Assembly: GCA_003134995.1 (NCBI GenBank)
Contig: PLDC01000019.1
Coordinates: forward strand, 211,920 to 275,919
From: Acidobacteriaceae bacterium
Lineage (GTDB): Bacteria > Acidobacteriota > Terriglobia > Terriglobales > Acidobacteriaceae
Direction of reading: 5' to 3'
Length of the DNA: 64,000 nucleotides
Both the position numbers and the translations under genes were made by a program. The notes under the pieces were generated by a model. That model saw only the letters and a list, made by a program, of their open reading frames with translations, did no database searches and was not told the origin of the DNA. Within the stretch, counting starts at the first letter, position 1. The number at the start of each line of letters is the position of its first letter. Below, one piece after another: positions 39,036-49,406 of the stretch.

Positions 39036-41486
39036 CTAGCTGTTCTCGTACAACAGCACACCCTCGGTGCTCTTCTCCGCGTCCACCGGACGGTAGAATA
39101 GCTTGTTGTCTTCGAGGAAGACCTCGATGAAGGCCGGGCGCGTGGTGATCGTGCCCTGAATCAGCGCCTCGGACAGCGGGTCTTCAATGTATTTCTGCAA
39201 CGCACGGCGCAGCGGGCGCGCCCCGTAGGAGCGGTCAGTCAACGTTTGGTTGAGGATCCACTTCTTAGCCTCATCCGCAACCGTGACTGTGATCGCTTTC
39301 TGCGCCAAGTTCTGGTTGAGCTGGTTGACCATGAGTTCCAGAATCTGGATCAGGTCGGCTTCGCTCAACGCCATGAACAGAATGATCTCGTCGAGCCGGT
39401 TCAGGAATTCAGGGTTGAAGGTGCGTTTCACTTCACCCTTCACCAGCTCTTCGACCTTGTTCGAAACCATTTCGTCCTTGGTTGACTGGAAGCCGAAGCC
39501 CTCACGTTTCTGCAGGTGACGCGCCCCGATGTTCGACGTCATGATGAGGATCGTGTTCTTGAAGTCGACCGTGTTGCCGAGACCGTCGGTTAGCTGGCCG
39601 TCTTCAAAAACCTGCAGCAGGATGTTGAACACATCCGGATGCGCCTTCTCGATTTCGTCGAGCAGGACGACAGAATATGGCGCACGCTTGACACGTTCTG
39701 TCAGTTGTCCGCCTTCTTCGTAGCCCACGTATCCCGGAGGCGAGCCGATGAGCTTAGAGACCGAATGCTTCTCCATGAACTCAGACATGTCGAAGCGGAC
39801 CAAAGCTTTTTCGGTTCCGAACATGAATTGCGCGAGCGTGCGCGCGACTTCTGTCTTGCCCACGCCGGTCGGTCCCAGAAACAGGAACGAGCCGATGGGA
39901 CGGTTCGGACTCTTCAATCCCGCGCGCGAACGCCGAATCGCCCGGGCTAGCGCGCTGATCGATTTATCCTGCGAGATGATTCGCTTGTGCAGCTCTTCCT
40001 CAATGCGCAGCAGCTTCTGCGTCTCTTCTTCCTTGATCGAGGTGATGGGAACGCCGGTCCAGCGCGAGACCACATCTTCGATGTCTTCGCGGCCGACTAC
40101 ACCGGTTGAAGATTCATCGAGATGATATTTCTCGCGCAGCGCGCGCAGGTTCTCGCGTTCCTTGCGTTCTTCATCGGAGTAGAAGCGCGCCTTCTCGAAT
40201 TCGTGATTCGCGATCGCATTCTCCATGCGATGCACGATGAACTTGATGCGCTTCTGGACTTCGGTGATCTCTTCAGGCTGCGAAGTCTGGCGCAACTTTA
40301 CGCGGGCGCCGGCTTCGTCGACCAGGTCAATTGCCTTATCTGGCAGGAAGCGGTCGGGAATATAGCGGTTCGAATGCGAGACGGCGAAGTTGATGGCGTC
40401 GTCTGTATAAGTGACGGCGTGGAATTTTTCGTAGCGATCTTTGATGCCGAACAAGATCTTGATTGCATCGGTCTCGTTCGGCGGAGGAACCTTGACGGCC
40501 TGGAAACGCCGCTCGAGCGAACGATCTTTCTCAATCGACTTGCGATATTCGCCCGGCGTGGTTGCGCCGATGCACTGAATCTCGCCGCGCGACAGAGCTG
40601 GCTTCAGGATGTTCGCGGCGTCGAGCGAGCCTTCTGCCGATCCCGCGCCTACAAGCGTATGCAGTTCATCGATGAAGATGATGGAGTTCTGCGACTCCAT
40701 CAGCTCTTTCATGATGGTCTTCAGCCGCTCTTCGAATTGTCCACGATATTTCGTTCCGGCGACGATCAAGGAGAGATCGAGAGCCAGAATTCTCTTGTCG
40801 GCCAGGAATGATGGAACTTCGCCGTCGGCAATGCGCTGCGCCAGTCCCTCGACGATGGCGGTCTTGCCAACGCCGGGCTCTCCGATCAGCACAGGATTGT
40901 TCTTGGTGCGGCGGCACAGAATTTGGACCACGCGTTCAAGTTCGCCGTCGCGGCCGACCAACGGATCGAGTTGGCTATCCATCGCAGCTTGAGTGAGGTC
41001 GCGCGAAAATTCGCTCAGCAGCGATGACTCACGCTGCCGTTGCGGCTGCGCTTTTTCCTGGCTCGTGCGGGCTAACTCTTCGCGAATGGTTGCGAGGCGT
41101 AGTCCGCGCTCGTGCAGAATCTCAGCTGCAAAACATTTTTCTTCTCTTAGCAGACCCAAGAGCAAATGTTCAGTGCCAATATGCCGGTGCGAAAGTCGTT
41201 CCGCTTCTTCGGCGGCGTAGGCCAGCACGCGCTTGCACTCGTTGCTCAGCGGAAGATCGACCGAGGTCGACACCTTTTCGCGAATCGTGGTGTGGCCTTC
41301 GATCTGCTTGCGGATCGACTCAACCGAGGCATGCGAGCGCAGGAATCGATTGGTGAGGGCTTTATCTTCGCGCAGGAGCCCCAGCAGCAGGTGCTCGGTC
41401 TCAATGTAAGGAGACCCGAACTGGCTTGCTTCGTAACGCGCAAAGAAGATGACGCGCCTGGCTTTCTCCGTATAACGTTCAAACAT
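39036..41486 (-). CDS. clpC: ATP-dependent Clp protease ATP-binding subunit ClpC
   Basis: This 816-residue AAA+ unfoldase works with ClpP. The N domain has two Clp-N repeats ([30 protein letters not shown] twice). The first AAA module has Walker [10 protein letters not shown] and Walker [11 protein letters not shown], then the UVR/middle region ([20 protein letters not shown]) that marks ClpC. The second AAA module has GPTGVGKTE and [14 protein letters not shown], and the C-terminal D2 small domain ends [20 protein letters not shown]. It is monocistronic with its own promoter and terminator; no mcsAB-ctsR genes are adjacent. It handles regulated proteolysis. Confidence 0.97.
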   Translation of the reverse strand: MFERYTEKARRVIFFARYEASQFGSPYIETEHLLLGLLREDKALTNRFLRSHASVESIRKQIEGHTTIREKVSTSVDLPLSNECKRVLAYAAEEAERLSHRHIGTEHLLLGLLREEKCFAAEILHERGLRLATIREELARTSQEKAQPQRQRESSLLSEFSRDLTQAAMDSQLDPLVGRDGELERVVQILCRRTKNNPVLIGEPGVGKTAIVEGLAQRIADGEVPSFLADKRILALDLSLIVAGTKYRGQFEERLKTIMKELMESQNSIIFIDELHTLVGAGSAEGSLDAANILKPALSRGEIQCIGATTPGEYRKSIEKDRSLERRFQAVKVPPPNETDAIKILFGIKDRYEKFHAVTYTDDAINFAVSHSNRYIPDRFLPDKAIDLVDEAGARVKLRQTSQPEEITEVQKRIKFIVHRMENAIANHEFEKARFYSDEERKERENLRALREKYHLDESSTGVVGREDIEDVVSRWTGVPITSIKEEETQKLLRIEEELHKRIISQDKSISALARAIRRSRAGLKSPNRPIGSFLFLGPTGVGKTEVARTLAQFMFGTEKALVRFDMSEFMEKHSVSKLIGSPPGYVGYEEGGQLTERVKRAPYSVVLLDEIEKAHPDVFNILLQVFEDGQLTDGLGNTVDFKNTILIMTSNIGARHLQKREGFGFQSTKDEMVSNKVEELVKGEVKRTFNPEFLNRLDEIILFMALSEADLIQILELMVNQLNQNLAQKAITVTVADEAKKWILNQTLTDRSYGARPLRRALQKYIEDPLSEALIQGTITTRPAFIEVFLEDNKLFYRPVDAEKSTEGVLLYENS

Positions 41487-41622
41487 AATGCCCTTCCCCC
41501 TTGAACTTGCACGATCGAGAAGAACTTGAATCCGCTCGACCTGCCCCCCAAATTCTTAATGACGTTAGGCCGTATCCTCATTATGCAATCAAACGGCCAC
41601 CGAACCCAAGTACTCAAACGTT

Positions 41623-41652
41623 TTTATAATGTTACTGAAGGAACCTGTTCAA
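41623..41652 (-). promoter_or_regulatory. Candidate sigma-70 promoter of clpC
   Basis: On the minus strand TTGAAC (41647-41652) and TATAAA (41623-41628) are 18 bp apart, predicting a transcript start near 41615 and a clpC leader of about 130 nt. Confidence 0.5.
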
Positions 41653-41749
41653 AAACCGTTTACTGCCGATTAAACCAATTTCCTGCACATTGTCTTACTA
41701 ATCTTGCTCTGACCCATCTTAACTTTTAACCAATCTTGTCATCTTCACT

Positions 41750-42508
41750 TTACGCCGGCAATGATTCCGGCTTAATCTCTTCGACGCGCCCCCGCTCCAG
41801 CCGCAAAACCCGATGGCAGCGTCGCGCGAACGACAAGTTATGCGTTGCGATAAGAGAGGTGAGCTGGTGCTCGCGATGTAATCGCGCAATCAATTCGAAA
41901 ACCGCTTCCGCGGTGTGCCCATCGAGATCCCCGGTAGGCTCATCGGCCAGCAACAACTTTGGACCGGTGATAAGCGCCCGCGCCAAAGCGACCCGCTGCT
42001 GCTCCCCGCCCGAAAGCTCGCCTGAGCGGTGATGCCCGCGTTGCTCGAGCCCGACCTCACGCAGCCAGCGTGAAGCTTCCGGCGCCGCCTCTGCCCAGGA
42101 TCGTCCCCGGACCAGCAAAGGCATGGCCACGTTTTCTGCCGCCGTGAATTCCGGTAGCAGATAGTGGAACTGCCAGACGAAGCCCGCCTCGCGATTGCGA
42201 AACTCCGCTGCTGCGTCCGCCGACAAGGCATTCAGTTGCAATTGGGCGCAGTATACGTTACCCGCGGAAGCCTGATCAAGAGCGCTGAGGATGTGCAACA
42301 AGGTACTCTTGCCGGCTCCTGACTCGCCGACAATTGCAAGCATCTCGCCGCGCTTCACCTCGAACGACAGATTTTCAAAGAGCACCAGGTCCGATTCGCC
42401 GGACCGGAAAACCTTCTTTAATCCTTGAACCCGGAGCAGCGCGTCTTGTTCCGTCATCTGTTCCGCTACCTGTTCGATTAGATGCACGCCGGCGCCGCTT
42501 CGGTACAT
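41750..42508 (-). CDS. lolD: Lipoprotein-releasing ABC transporter ATP-binding protein LolD
   Basis: This 252-residue ATPase has Walker A GESGAGKSTLLHIL, the LolD/MacB-type Q-loop (FVWQFHYLLPEFTAAENVAM), signature SGGEQQRVALARAL and Walker B LLLADEPTGDLD, then the H-loop IATHNLSFA. The sequence is that of LolD rather than FtsE or MacB. ATG 42508 is preceded by AAGGAAGG and gives a 17-residue extension; ATG 42457 is an alternative closer to the family length. The LolC/E permease is 20 kb away, so the complex is encoded at two sites. Confidence 0.92.
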   Translation of the reverse strand: MYRSGAGVHLIEQVAEQMTEQDALLRVQGLKKVFRSGESDLVLFENLSFEVKRGEMLAIVGESGAGKSTLLHILSALDQASAGNVYCAQLQLNALSADAAAEFRNREAGFVWQFHYLLPEFTAAENVAMPLLVRGRSWAEAAPEASRWLREVGLEQRGHHRSGELSGGEQQRVALARALITGPKLLLADEPTGDLDGHTAEAVFELIARLHREHQLTSLIATHNLSFARRCHRVLRLERGRVEEIKPESLPA

Positions 42509-42703
42509 CCCGCGCCTTCCTTAATTGGATGAGGCGGGAACAGTAGAACCCGCCATCTTCTCACAGCAAGGCCCATGGTCGGCTATGGCCCGTTCGAACC
42601 ATATTGGAGCCTGAATCGAAAATATCTGTTGAAAACGATACTCCGGGGCAGTGCCTTGCGATGTGACCGCCACACGAGTCAGAGTTGGGAGCAGGGCAAT
42701 TTC

Positions 42704-43759
42704 TTAGACCTCGACCCCGGCTTCTGCGCCCGCCAGAGCGTGCAGGGACTCGCCATAAGGCGCGCGGGCGATGCCGCGCTCGGTGATGATCGCGGTTACA
42801 TACTTCGCCGGAGTTACATCGAAGGCGGGATTTTCGATGGACACGCCGTCGGGCGTCATCTGTTTTCCGGCGATGTGCGTGACTTCTCTGGCATTACGCT
42901 GTTCGATGGGGATCTTGCTGCCGTCGGGGCAAGCGAAGTCGATGGTCGAGATCGGTGCCGCTACGTAGAACGGAATACCGTTTTCTTTCGCGAGAACTGC
43001 GACGGTGTAGGTTCCGATTTTGTTGGCGACGTCGCCGTTGGCCGCAACTCGGTCGGCTCCGACCACGATCGCTCCAATTTTTCCCTGCTTCATCATCGCG
43101 CCGGCCATGTTGTCGGAAATAACTGTCGTCGGGATACCATCTTTCATCAGTTCCCAGGCGGTCAGGCGGGAGCCTTGCAGGAAGGGACGGGTTTCATCGG
43201 CATAGACGTGAATTTTTTTCCCCTGCTCGACCGCCGCGCGAATCACGCCCAACGCAGTGCCGTATCCGGCCGTGGCCAGAGCGCCGGCATTGCAGTGCGT
43301 AAGAACTCCGCCTGCGCTCGGCATCAGCGTGGCGCCGTGGCGCCCCATGGCCTGGTTGGCGGCGATGTCTTCGGCGTGCATGCGTTGGGATTCTTCGATG
43401 AGGTCCTGCTTGATCTGCGCAATGGGACGAATGCGCAGTCGCTCGAATTTTTCCTGCATGCGGCGGATGGCCCAGAAAAGATTGACGGCGGTTGGACGAG
43501 TCTTGCCAATCAGGTCGCACGCCTGATCGAGGTCGCGTTTTAAGTCGCCTGTGGATTCGGCTTTGGAATTCTTGGCGGCTAATGCAATCCCCATGGCAGC
43601 AGCTACGCCGATGGCAGGGGCTCCGCGCACCACCATGGTGCGAATGACATCCGCGACCTGCTCGTGCGTCTGGCAGACTACGTAGGTTTCTTCTGTGGGC
43701 AGCTTCGTCTGGTCGATGAAGCGTACGCCTTGGTCAGTCCATTCTAGAGTTTGAATCAT
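42704..43759 (-). CDS. mtnA: S-methyl-5-thioribose-1-phosphate isomerase
   Basis: MtnA isomerises methylthioribose-1-phosphate in the methionine salvage pathway. The 351-residue protein shows [49 protein letters not shown] (catalytic Cys), [30 protein letters not shown] (catalytic Asp) and APISTIDFA. No other mtn genes are in the window. A dispersed CTTCG...CAGGGCAGG element lies just upstream (43772-43798), near the expected promoter. It is separated from pyrE by about 70 bp on the same strand and may be cotranscribed. Confidence 0.96.
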   Translation of the reverse strand: MIQTLEWTDQGVRFIDQTKLPTEETYVVCQTHEQVADVIRTMVVRGAPAIGVAAAMGIALAAKNSKAESTGDLKRDLDQACDLIGKTRPTAVNLFWAIRRMQEKFERLRIRPIAQIKQDLIEESQRMHAEDIAANQAMGRHGATLMPSAGGVLTHCNAGALATAGYGTALGVIRAAVEQGKKIHVYADETRPFLQGSRLTAWELMKDGIPTTVISDNMAGAMMKQGKIGAIVVGADRVAANGDVANKIGTYTVAVLAKENGIPFYVAAPISTIDFACPDGSKIPIEQRNAREVTHIAGKQMTPDGVSIENPAFDVTPAKYVTAIITERGIARAPYGESLHALAGAEAGVEV

Positions 43760-43771
43760 GAGTTCGTCGTT

Positions 43772-43798
43772 GGTCCCTTCGCTTCGCTCAGGGCAGGC
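43772..43798. repeat. Partial CTTCG...CTCAGGGCAGG dispersed element
   Basis: CCCTTCGCTTCGCTCAGGGC followed by AGG resembles the element inserted in trpB (14776) and lies between pyrE and mtnA. Confidence 0.5.
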
Positions 43799-43827
43799 TA
43801 AAAACAGTCGTTGGTCGTCGGCCAGGT

Positions 43828-44496
43828 CTACACTTTATGTGCAGCACACCGGTTTCTTGGAGCATTCGTCACTGCCGGCCTTCCGCAAACTTCGCAGCTG
43901 GCTGCGACTGCAAAAATAACAGGCGAAGTATCATCCATTTGCATAACGTGCTCGGTGCGGACATCGCGGGTCGTGAAGATGGAAATGAAAGGAGCCGGGG
44001 CGGCAGCCTTTTCTACGCTTGGCCTTCCCTTTGCCTCCTCGCGCTCGACGAGGCAAATGGCACCTACAATCTCAAATCCGAATTCACGCGCAGCTTCGAT
44101 CGCCTGCACTGTGGAGGAGCCGGTCGTGCAGACATCATCGACGATCACTACACGGGCACCCTTCTCGCGAAAGCCCTCGATACGCTGGCCGGTCCCATGC
44201 TGTTTTTCGGCTTTGCGCACGAGAAACCCGTTCAGCTCGCCGCTTACAACCGAGACGGCCGTCACGATTGGGTCGGCGCCCATGGTGAGCCCGCCGATCG
44301 CTTGCGGCTTCCATCCCTGCTTTCGTATCTCGCCGAAAAATACCTCGCCGGTCAGGCGCGAGCCCTTGGCGTCAAGAGTCGTGGTGCGGCAGTCGATGTA
44401 ATAGTCGCTGGTGCCGCCCGAAGAAAGCTTGAACTCGCCCAGCCGGAAAGACTTGGAAGCGAGCAGGCGCAGCAGATCCTGGCGGGGAGAATGCAT
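43828..44496 (-). CDS. pyrE: Orotate phosphoribosyltransferase
   Basis: PyrE makes OMP from orotate and PRPP in pyrimidine synthesis. The 222-residue protein has the N-terminal [34 protein letters not shown] and the PRPP-binding motif [14 protein letters not shown], with the flexible-loop Lys in [15 protein letters not shown]. It carries a C-terminal tail [20 protein letters not shown] with three Cys and one His, which looks like a small zinc-binding extension not needed for catalysis. Its upstream region holds palindromic repeats. It is first in a possible pyrE-mtnA unit. Confidence 0.95.
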   Translation of the reverse strand: MHSPRQDLLRLLASKSFRLGEFKLSSGGTSDYYIDCRTTTLDAKGSRLTGEVFFGEIRKQGWKPQAIGGLTMGADPIVTAVSVVSGELNGFLVRKAEKQHGTGQRIEGFREKGARVVIVDDVCTTGSSTVQAIEAAREFGFEIVGAICLVEREEAKGRPSVEKAAAPAPFISIFTTRDVRTEHVMQMDDTSPVIFAVAASCEVCGRPAVTNAPRNRCAAHKV

Positions 44497-44826
44497 GAAA
44501 TCTTACGATACCACTCTACGATAACATGGAGAATCGGGTTTCTGCCGCCTCAAACTCGTGTTCTGATCTACAGCCAGCGCGGCCGTGGAAGAGCGGCCCT
44601 TCCAGGGCCGCGTCAAATCCCACAGAAGCTCGCGGGCTTCAAGCCCCTGAGGTCGTTTTCTGGTAGTTCTATTAAGAAGGCCGCAACGCGGGCTAAAGCC
44701 CGATTAATTTCTGGGGGCTTACGCGGCGCTGAAGCGCCGCTCTTCCACGGTGCCGCACGAGTTCGTCTCCCAGGCGGTCTGCCCGCCTCACACCCGGCGG
44801 ACATGGTAACCTGAATATTCTTCACC
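44497..44826. repeat. 330-bp intergenic region made of palindromic elements
   Basis: An element of about 165 bp (44585-44748) is bounded by inverted GTGGAAGAGCGGC/GCCGCTCTTCCAC. Inside are GCGGCCCTTCCAGGGCCGC, CGGGCTTCAAGCCC, GCGGGCTAAAGCCCG and GCGGCGCTGAAGCGCCGC. Such palindrome chains resemble REP-like arrays; they separate the divergent pyrE and beta-propeller genes. No gene is supported. Confidence 0.75.
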
Positions 44827-47166
44827 ATGACGTCTCGAGGTACGAAATTGCAGAGTGCGCGAAAGCTTTTCTTCTTCCTGCTTGCTGGTTTTCTTCTGAC
44901 AAACTTGAGCGGTTCCGGGCTGGTTTCGACGGCGTTCGCCGAGGGCACGCGCACCTGGGAACAATCCAAATTTGACGACCTGACTAAAGGCACGGCCACG
45001 GGCGTAGCGATTCGCAGCGCGGGCGGCCTCGATCTTGCGCCCACGTTCAAGAGTCTGTATGCCACGCCTTCCACCTACATCTGGGCGATTGCCGCAGACG
45101 ACGCTGGCAACGTCTATGTGGCCACGGGAGCGCCCGCGCGCGTGTATCGCATCACGCCCGACGGCAAGGCAACAATCATTTTCGAACCCAAAGAACTTCA
45201 GGTGCAGGCGCTGCGAACCGGTCCCGGAGGCGCGATCTACGCGGCCACCGCTCCCGACGGCAAGGTCTACAAGCTCGAACACAAGCCGGGCGGCAAGGGA
45301 CAGCCGGCGAAAAATGATCCTCCGCAGGATGCGGCTTCTGAGAAGGACAAAGAGAAAGATACAGCCAAGCCCACAGCCGATCCTTCGTGGAGTTCGTCAG
45401 TTTATTTTGAGCCGGGTACGAAATATATCTGGGATCTGGCCTTGGACAAGCCCGGCAATCTCTATGTCGCGACCGGCGACCACGGAGAAATTTATCGCGT
45501 TACACCAAAGGGCGAGCACTCCGTTTTTTTCAAGAGCGATGAAACTCACATTCGCGTTTTGACCTTCGATGCACAGGAAAATCTGATTGCTGGCTCGGAC
45601 GGCAGTGGACTTATTTATCGCATTTCTCCCGCGGGCGAAGGGTTCGTGCTTTACAGCGCACCCAAGAAAGAAATCACGGCGTTGGCGCTTGATCCTTCGG
45701 GAAACATCTACGCTGCGGCAGTCGGTGAAAAGCGCAGTGGTGCGACGAGTTCATCCAGCCTGGCCGCGGCTCTTCTTCTGGGTGCAAGCACGCCGGCAAC
45801 GACTACGACAACCACGGCTCCGGGTATCTCGATCACGCCCGCGCCTACCGCACCTCAGGCGGCTGGGGCGTTTCCGTTCCCTGGCGGCGGATCCAGCGGC
45901 GGTTCGGATGTGTACCGCATCGCGCCCGATGGTTCGCCGGTAAAAGTGTGGGGCTCGCGCGAAGATATTGTGTATGCCCTGGCCTTCGATTCTCAGGGAC
46001 GCTTGTTGGCCGGCACGGGCAATCGCGGACACATTTTCGCGATCACCGGGCTCGATGAGTTTTCCGACCTGCTAAAAGCGCCGGCTTCGCAAGTCACTGC
46101 GTTTGCGAGAGCTCCCGGTGGCGGCTTATATGCCGCGACCAGCAATCTGGGAAAAGTCTTTGTGCTGGGACCGCAGCCCCAGGCCGAAGGCAACTACCAG
46201 AGCGATGTATTTGACGCCAAGATTTTTTCCCGCTGGGGACGCGCCGAGTTTCGCGGTGCCGGCAACGTGGAGATTTATGCGCGCAGCGGCAACGTGGATA
46301 ATCCCGACCGCAACTGGAGCCCGTGGAAGAAGATCGATTTGACGAAGGACTCAGAAACCGGAATTCCGTCGGCGCGCTACGCCCAGTGGAAAGCAGTGCT
46401 GCACGCGGGAACGGCCGCGCCCAGCGTGGACAGCGTTGCGCTGAATTACCTACCCAAAAACGCTGCTCCTGAGATCGACGACGTGACCGTTCAGGCCGGC
46501 GTTAAGTATCAGCCGATGCCGAGAGTGTCGGGCCTGGGTAGTTCGGATTCCAGCGGGTCTTCGGCGACGCGTTTCGAAGCGGTAACTCCCAGTTCGCACG
46601 ATCGCGATTCGATTGGGGTGAAATGGACTGCGCACGATGAGAACGACGATCAACTCGTCTACTCGGTTTACTACCGCGGCGACGGTGAGACGCGGTGGCT
46701 GCTGCTCAAAGACAATCTTTCGGACAAGGCATACTCGTTCGATGCCAGCCTGCTGCCGGATGGCGGGTACACGGTGAAAGTAATTGCCTCGGATGCGCCA
46801 TCGCATTCGCCCGGCGAAGCGCTGACGGCGTCTAAGGAGAGCCGCAGGTTTGAAGTGGATACGACGCCGCCGCGCATTGAGAACCTGGCAGCGTCGATAG
46901 AGGGTGGGCAGTTGCATGTGACATTTCGTGCGGTCGATGGATTTTCTTCCATCAAGCGCGCGGAATTCTCGGTGGACGCAGGCGAATGGAAGTACGCGGA
47001 GCCGGTCGGACAACTCTCAGACTCAAAGACCGAGAGCTACGATTTCAAGGTCATTCCTGAAGCCGCGAAAGATGGCGGAGCTTCTTCGGAGCATGTTGTG
47101 GTTGTTCGAGTCTATGACCGGTACGAGAACATGGGCGCAGCCAAGACTTTAATTCGCGGCAAGTGA
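44827..47166 (+). CDS. Large exported beta-propeller-like protein
   Basis: This 779-residue protein has a signal/anchor segment at about residues 14-36 (KLFFFLLAGFLLTNLSGSGL). Repeats of the type WAIAADDAGNVYVATGAPAR, WDLALDKPGNLYVATGDHGE and ITALALDPSGNIYAAAVG are blades of an SMP-30/NHL-like six- to seven-bladed propeller (about 65-450). A Thr/Pro/Gly-rich low-complexity loop (about 310-360) interrupts it. The C-terminal 300 residues contain fibronectin/Ig-like domains (VKWTAHDENDDQLVYSVYYR, VDTTPPRIENLAAS). This is an outer-surface or secreted protein of unknown ligand. It ends 2 bp from the convergent MFS gene. Confidence 0.8.
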   Translation: MTSRGTKLQSARKLFFFLLAGFLLTNLSGSGLVSTAFAEGTRTWEQSKFDDLTKGTATGVAIRSAGGLDLAPTFKSLYATPSTYIWAIAADDAGNVYVATGAPARVYRITPDGKATIIFEPKELQVQALRTGPGGAIYAATAPDGKVYKLEHKPGGKGQPAKNDPPQDAASEKDKEKDTAKPTADPSWSSSVYFEPGTKYIWDLALDKPGNLYVATGDHGEIYRVTPKGEHSVFFKSDETHIRVLTFDAQENLIAGSDGSGLIYRISPAGEGFVLYSAPKKEITALALDPSGNIYAAAVGEKRSGATSSSSLAAALLLGASTPATTTTTTAPGISITPAPTAPQAAGAFPFPGGGSSGGSDVYRIAPDGSPVKVWGSREDIVYALAFDSQGRLLAGTGNRGHIFAITGLDEFSDLLKAPASQVTAFARAPGGGLYAATSNLGKVFVLGPQPQAEGNYQSDVFDAKIFSRWGRAEFRGAGNVEIYARSGNVDNPDRNWSPWKKIDLTKDSETGIPSARYAQWKAVLHAGTAAPSVDSVALNYLPKNAAPEIDDVTVQAGVKYQPMPRVSGLGSSDSSGSSATRFEAVTPSSHDRDSIGVKWTAHDENDDQLVYSVYYRGDGETRWLLLKDNLSDKAYSFDASLLPDGGYTVKVIASDAPSHSPGEALTASKESRRFEVDTTPPRIENLAASIEGGQLHVTFRAVDGFSSIKRAEFSVDAGEWKYAEPVGQLSDSKTESYDFKVIPEAAKDGGASSEHVVVVRVYDRYENMGAAKTLIRGK

Positions 47167-47168
47167 GT

Positions 47169-48482
47169 TTAAAGGGTGGAAGCACTTCCGGCGTCTGCGT
47201 GATCTTCCGCAATTTGATCTTCTGAAAAACGATCTTCGGCAACGCTCCTCATCGCGCTGAGCTCCCCGGCGCGCCGCAGTTCTGGAAACTTCCATGCCCA
47301 GAGCGCAATCACAACCAGCGTTCCGACTCCCCCTAGCAACACGGCAGGGACCGTGCCAAACCAATTCGCCGTCAGTCCTGATTCGAACTGTCCCAGTTCA
47401 TTGGATGCTCCGATAAAAACCATATCCACGGCCATGACGCGGCCTCGCATTTCATCGGGGGTGCGCAACTGTACCAGCGTCGCCCGAATGATTACGCTGA
47501 CCATGTCGGCCGCACCAAGGCAAATGAGCGATAGCATCGAGAGCACCAGGCTGGTCGAGACACCAAAAAGAATGGTGAAGATTCCGAAGCCTGCCACCGA
47601 CCAAAGCAGAGTCGGCCCCGCGCGCCCGCGCAGCGGGCGATGCGCCAGCGCCATGGCCATCACGGCAGCGCCTACGCCGGGTGAAGTGCGAAGCAATCCC
47701 AGTCCCCACGGCCCAGTGTGCAGAATCTCGCGCGCATAAACCGGAAGCAGCGCCACCGCTCCGCCTAACAGCACGGCAAAAAGATCGAGCGAGATCGCAC
47801 CTAGAATCAGCTTCTCGCGCCAGATGAAATGCAATCCGGCGAGGATTGTCTTCAGCGTTGTGGGTTCGCGCCGCCGCGCCTGCGGACGGGTCTTAATACG
47901 GAAAGTCGAAACCAGAGCACCCACAGCGGTCAGCATGGCCGCAGCGTAAACCGCAGACGGCCCATGGAACGCCGCGTAAAGAATTCCGCCAAGCGATGGT
48001 CCAAGAATTGTTGCGGCTTGGAATGTGGTCGCGTTCCACGCCACAGCGTTGGCGAAGTGTTCATCGGGGACAAGTTGCGGAAGGATTGAGCGGCTTGCTG
48101 TTCCGTTGAACGAACGCACTACGCCCAGCAGGATGAGCACGGCATAAATCGGCTGAACCGAATGCGTGGCACGCTGCGCGAGCATCATCAAGAGTCCCGA
48201 GCAGAGCGCGTAGCCGGCGTAGCACGCCCCTAGCACCTTGCGCCGGTCGAATCGGTCGGAGGCGTGTCCGGAAACCAGAAACAGCAAGATCCCGGGAAGA
48301 AACTGCGCCAACCCGACCAACCCCAGATCGAGAGCGCGCTTGGTGATGTCGTAAACCTGCCATCCCACGGCAACCGCCTGCATTTCGACGGCAGCCACAA
48401 TGAGGAAGCGCGCAACCTGAAACAGCACGAAGCCCGGATGCGTGAAGGCGATGCGTCCAGCTCTGGAGTCGGAGATGGGCAT
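47169..48482 (-). CDS. MFS transporter, EntS-like exporter family
   Basis: This twelve-helix major facilitator, about 437 residues from ATG 48482, is of the EntS/MFS_3 type that exports siderophores or drugs. The frame is open to 48527. The helix 2-3 loop motif reads GHASDRFDRRKVLGACYAGY, and later segments include GLLRTSPGVGAAVMAMALAH and TLVQLRTPDEMRGRVMAVDM. No siderophore biosynthesis genes are nearby, so the substrate is unknown. The tail is acidic (DRFSEDQIAEDHADAG), probably cytoplasmic. Ribosome binding sites are weak for both starts. Confidence 0.88.
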   Translation of the reverse strand: MPISDSRAGRIAFTHPGFVLFQVARFLIVAAVEMQAVAVGWQVYDITKRALDLGLVGLAQFLPGILLFLVSGHASDRFDRRKVLGACYAGYALCSGLLMMLAQRATHSVQPIYAVLILLGVVRSFNGTASRSILPQLVPDEHFANAVAWNATTFQAATILGPSLGGILYAAFHGPSAVYAAAMLTAVGALVSTFRIKTRPQARRREPTTLKTILAGLHFIWREKLILGAISLDLFAVLLGGAVALLPVYAREILHTGPWGLGLLRTSPGVGAAVMAMALAHRPLRGRAGPTLLWSVAGFGIFTILFGVSTSLVLSMLSLICLGAADMVSVIIRATLVQLRTPDEMRGRVMAVDMVFIGASNELGQFESGLTANWFGTVPAVLLGGVGTLVVIALWAWKFPELRRAGELSAMRSVAEDRFSEDQIAEDHADAGSASTL

Positions 48483-48625
48483 TGATGTTCTAATGTGCCA
48501 CAGAAACGAGTCTCCGCACAGGACCATTCCGCATGTGGGGACAGCCTCCAGGGTTGTCCAGGCGAGCGAAGCCCGAGAGCCTGTTCTGCCGTTGCAGTTG
48601 GGGACAAGTCGGGTAAACTTGGAAT

Positions 48626-48802
48626 ATGGCTGAGCTAGAAGTGACTAAAGGCGTTGTCCAGAAACTCCAAACTATAAGAATTGCCGCGCAATACGAATTT
48701 CCGACGGCTGCTATCGATGGCATGCTCGCAGAAATCGAGGCTGGATACGGAACCACTGAACCCGGCCCCGAATCCCCGAAGATCGATCCGTGCAAGGACT
48801 AA
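48626..48802 (+). CDS. Small hypothetical protein upstream of the ICMT-like gene
   Basis: A 58-residue frame reads MAELEVTKGVVQKLQTIRIA and ends PESPKIDPCKD. It lies in the promoter-proximal position of the methyltransferase-like gene and overlaps its GTG start (48790) by 13 bp, suggesting translational coupling. Residue composition is natural, but no family is recognised and no ribosome binding site is clear (GGAATATG only). Confidence 0.45.
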   Translation: MAELEVTKGVVQKLQTIRIAAQYEFPTAAIDGMLAEIEAGYGTTEPGPESPKIDPCKD

Positions 48803-49371
48803 GAACTGTTGGATGGGCCGCATGCGTGGTCTATTCAACCATCCCAGCGTTTTGGCTCCTGATCCATCCGCTGGCACCGTTTTGGCGTTCGCTCCGGCGA
48901 TCCCCGTACCGAATTCTCCTTCCCGTCTGGATGGGAATGTGGGCTCTCGTGGCCGCCATCACGGCGCCCTGGCGCGGGGTCACGCTCTATGAAAATAGAT
49001 GGATGTGGATTCCCGCCGGAATTCTGTTCTGCGGCGGCCTTGTGCTTTATAAACTTTCTCGCGCCGACTTCAGCCTGAGCCAGCTTGGCGGATTGCCCGA
49101 AGTCCTGCCTAACCACGGCCATCAACGCCTCGTGATCACGGGCATTCGTGCCCGCGTCCGCCACCCCGTCTACTTGGGACATCTCTTCGAGATGCTGGCT
49201 TGGAGCCTGGGCACCGGCCTGGCTGTCTGCTGGGCGCTGACAGCTTTTGCGGTAGCTACGGGGTTTGTGATGATTCGCCTGGAGGAGGCGGAACTCGAAA
49301 AGAGATTTGGCGAGGAGTATGTTGCGTATCGAAACCGGGTTCCTGCTGTTCTGCCGAACTTCTTTCCATAA
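48790..49371 (+). CDS. Isoprenylcysteine carboxyl methyltransferase-like membrane protein
   Basis: This 193-residue membrane protein of the ICMT/PEMT family starts at GTG. About five membrane helices are present. The conserved C-terminal SAM-binding pattern is visible: GIRARVRHPVYLGHLFEMLA and MIRLEEAELEKRFGEEYVAY, then NRVPAVLPNFFP. Bacterial members methylate small thiols or lipids, not prenylated proteins. It overlaps the small ORF at 48626. The substrate is unknown. Confidence 0.88.
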   Translation: MQGLRTVGWAACVVYSTIPAFWLLIHPLAPFWRSLRRSPYRILLPVWMGMWALVAAITAPWRGVTLYENRWMWIPAGILFCGGLVLYKLSRADFSLSQLGGLPEVLPNHGHQRLVITGIRARVRHPVYLGHLFEMLAWSLGTGLAVCWALTAFAVATGFVMIRLEEAELEKRFGEEYVAYRNRVPAVLPNFFP

Positions 49372-49406
49372 TTCAGGCTGTCGTGAAAAAGATGCGAGCG
49401 CTGTTC

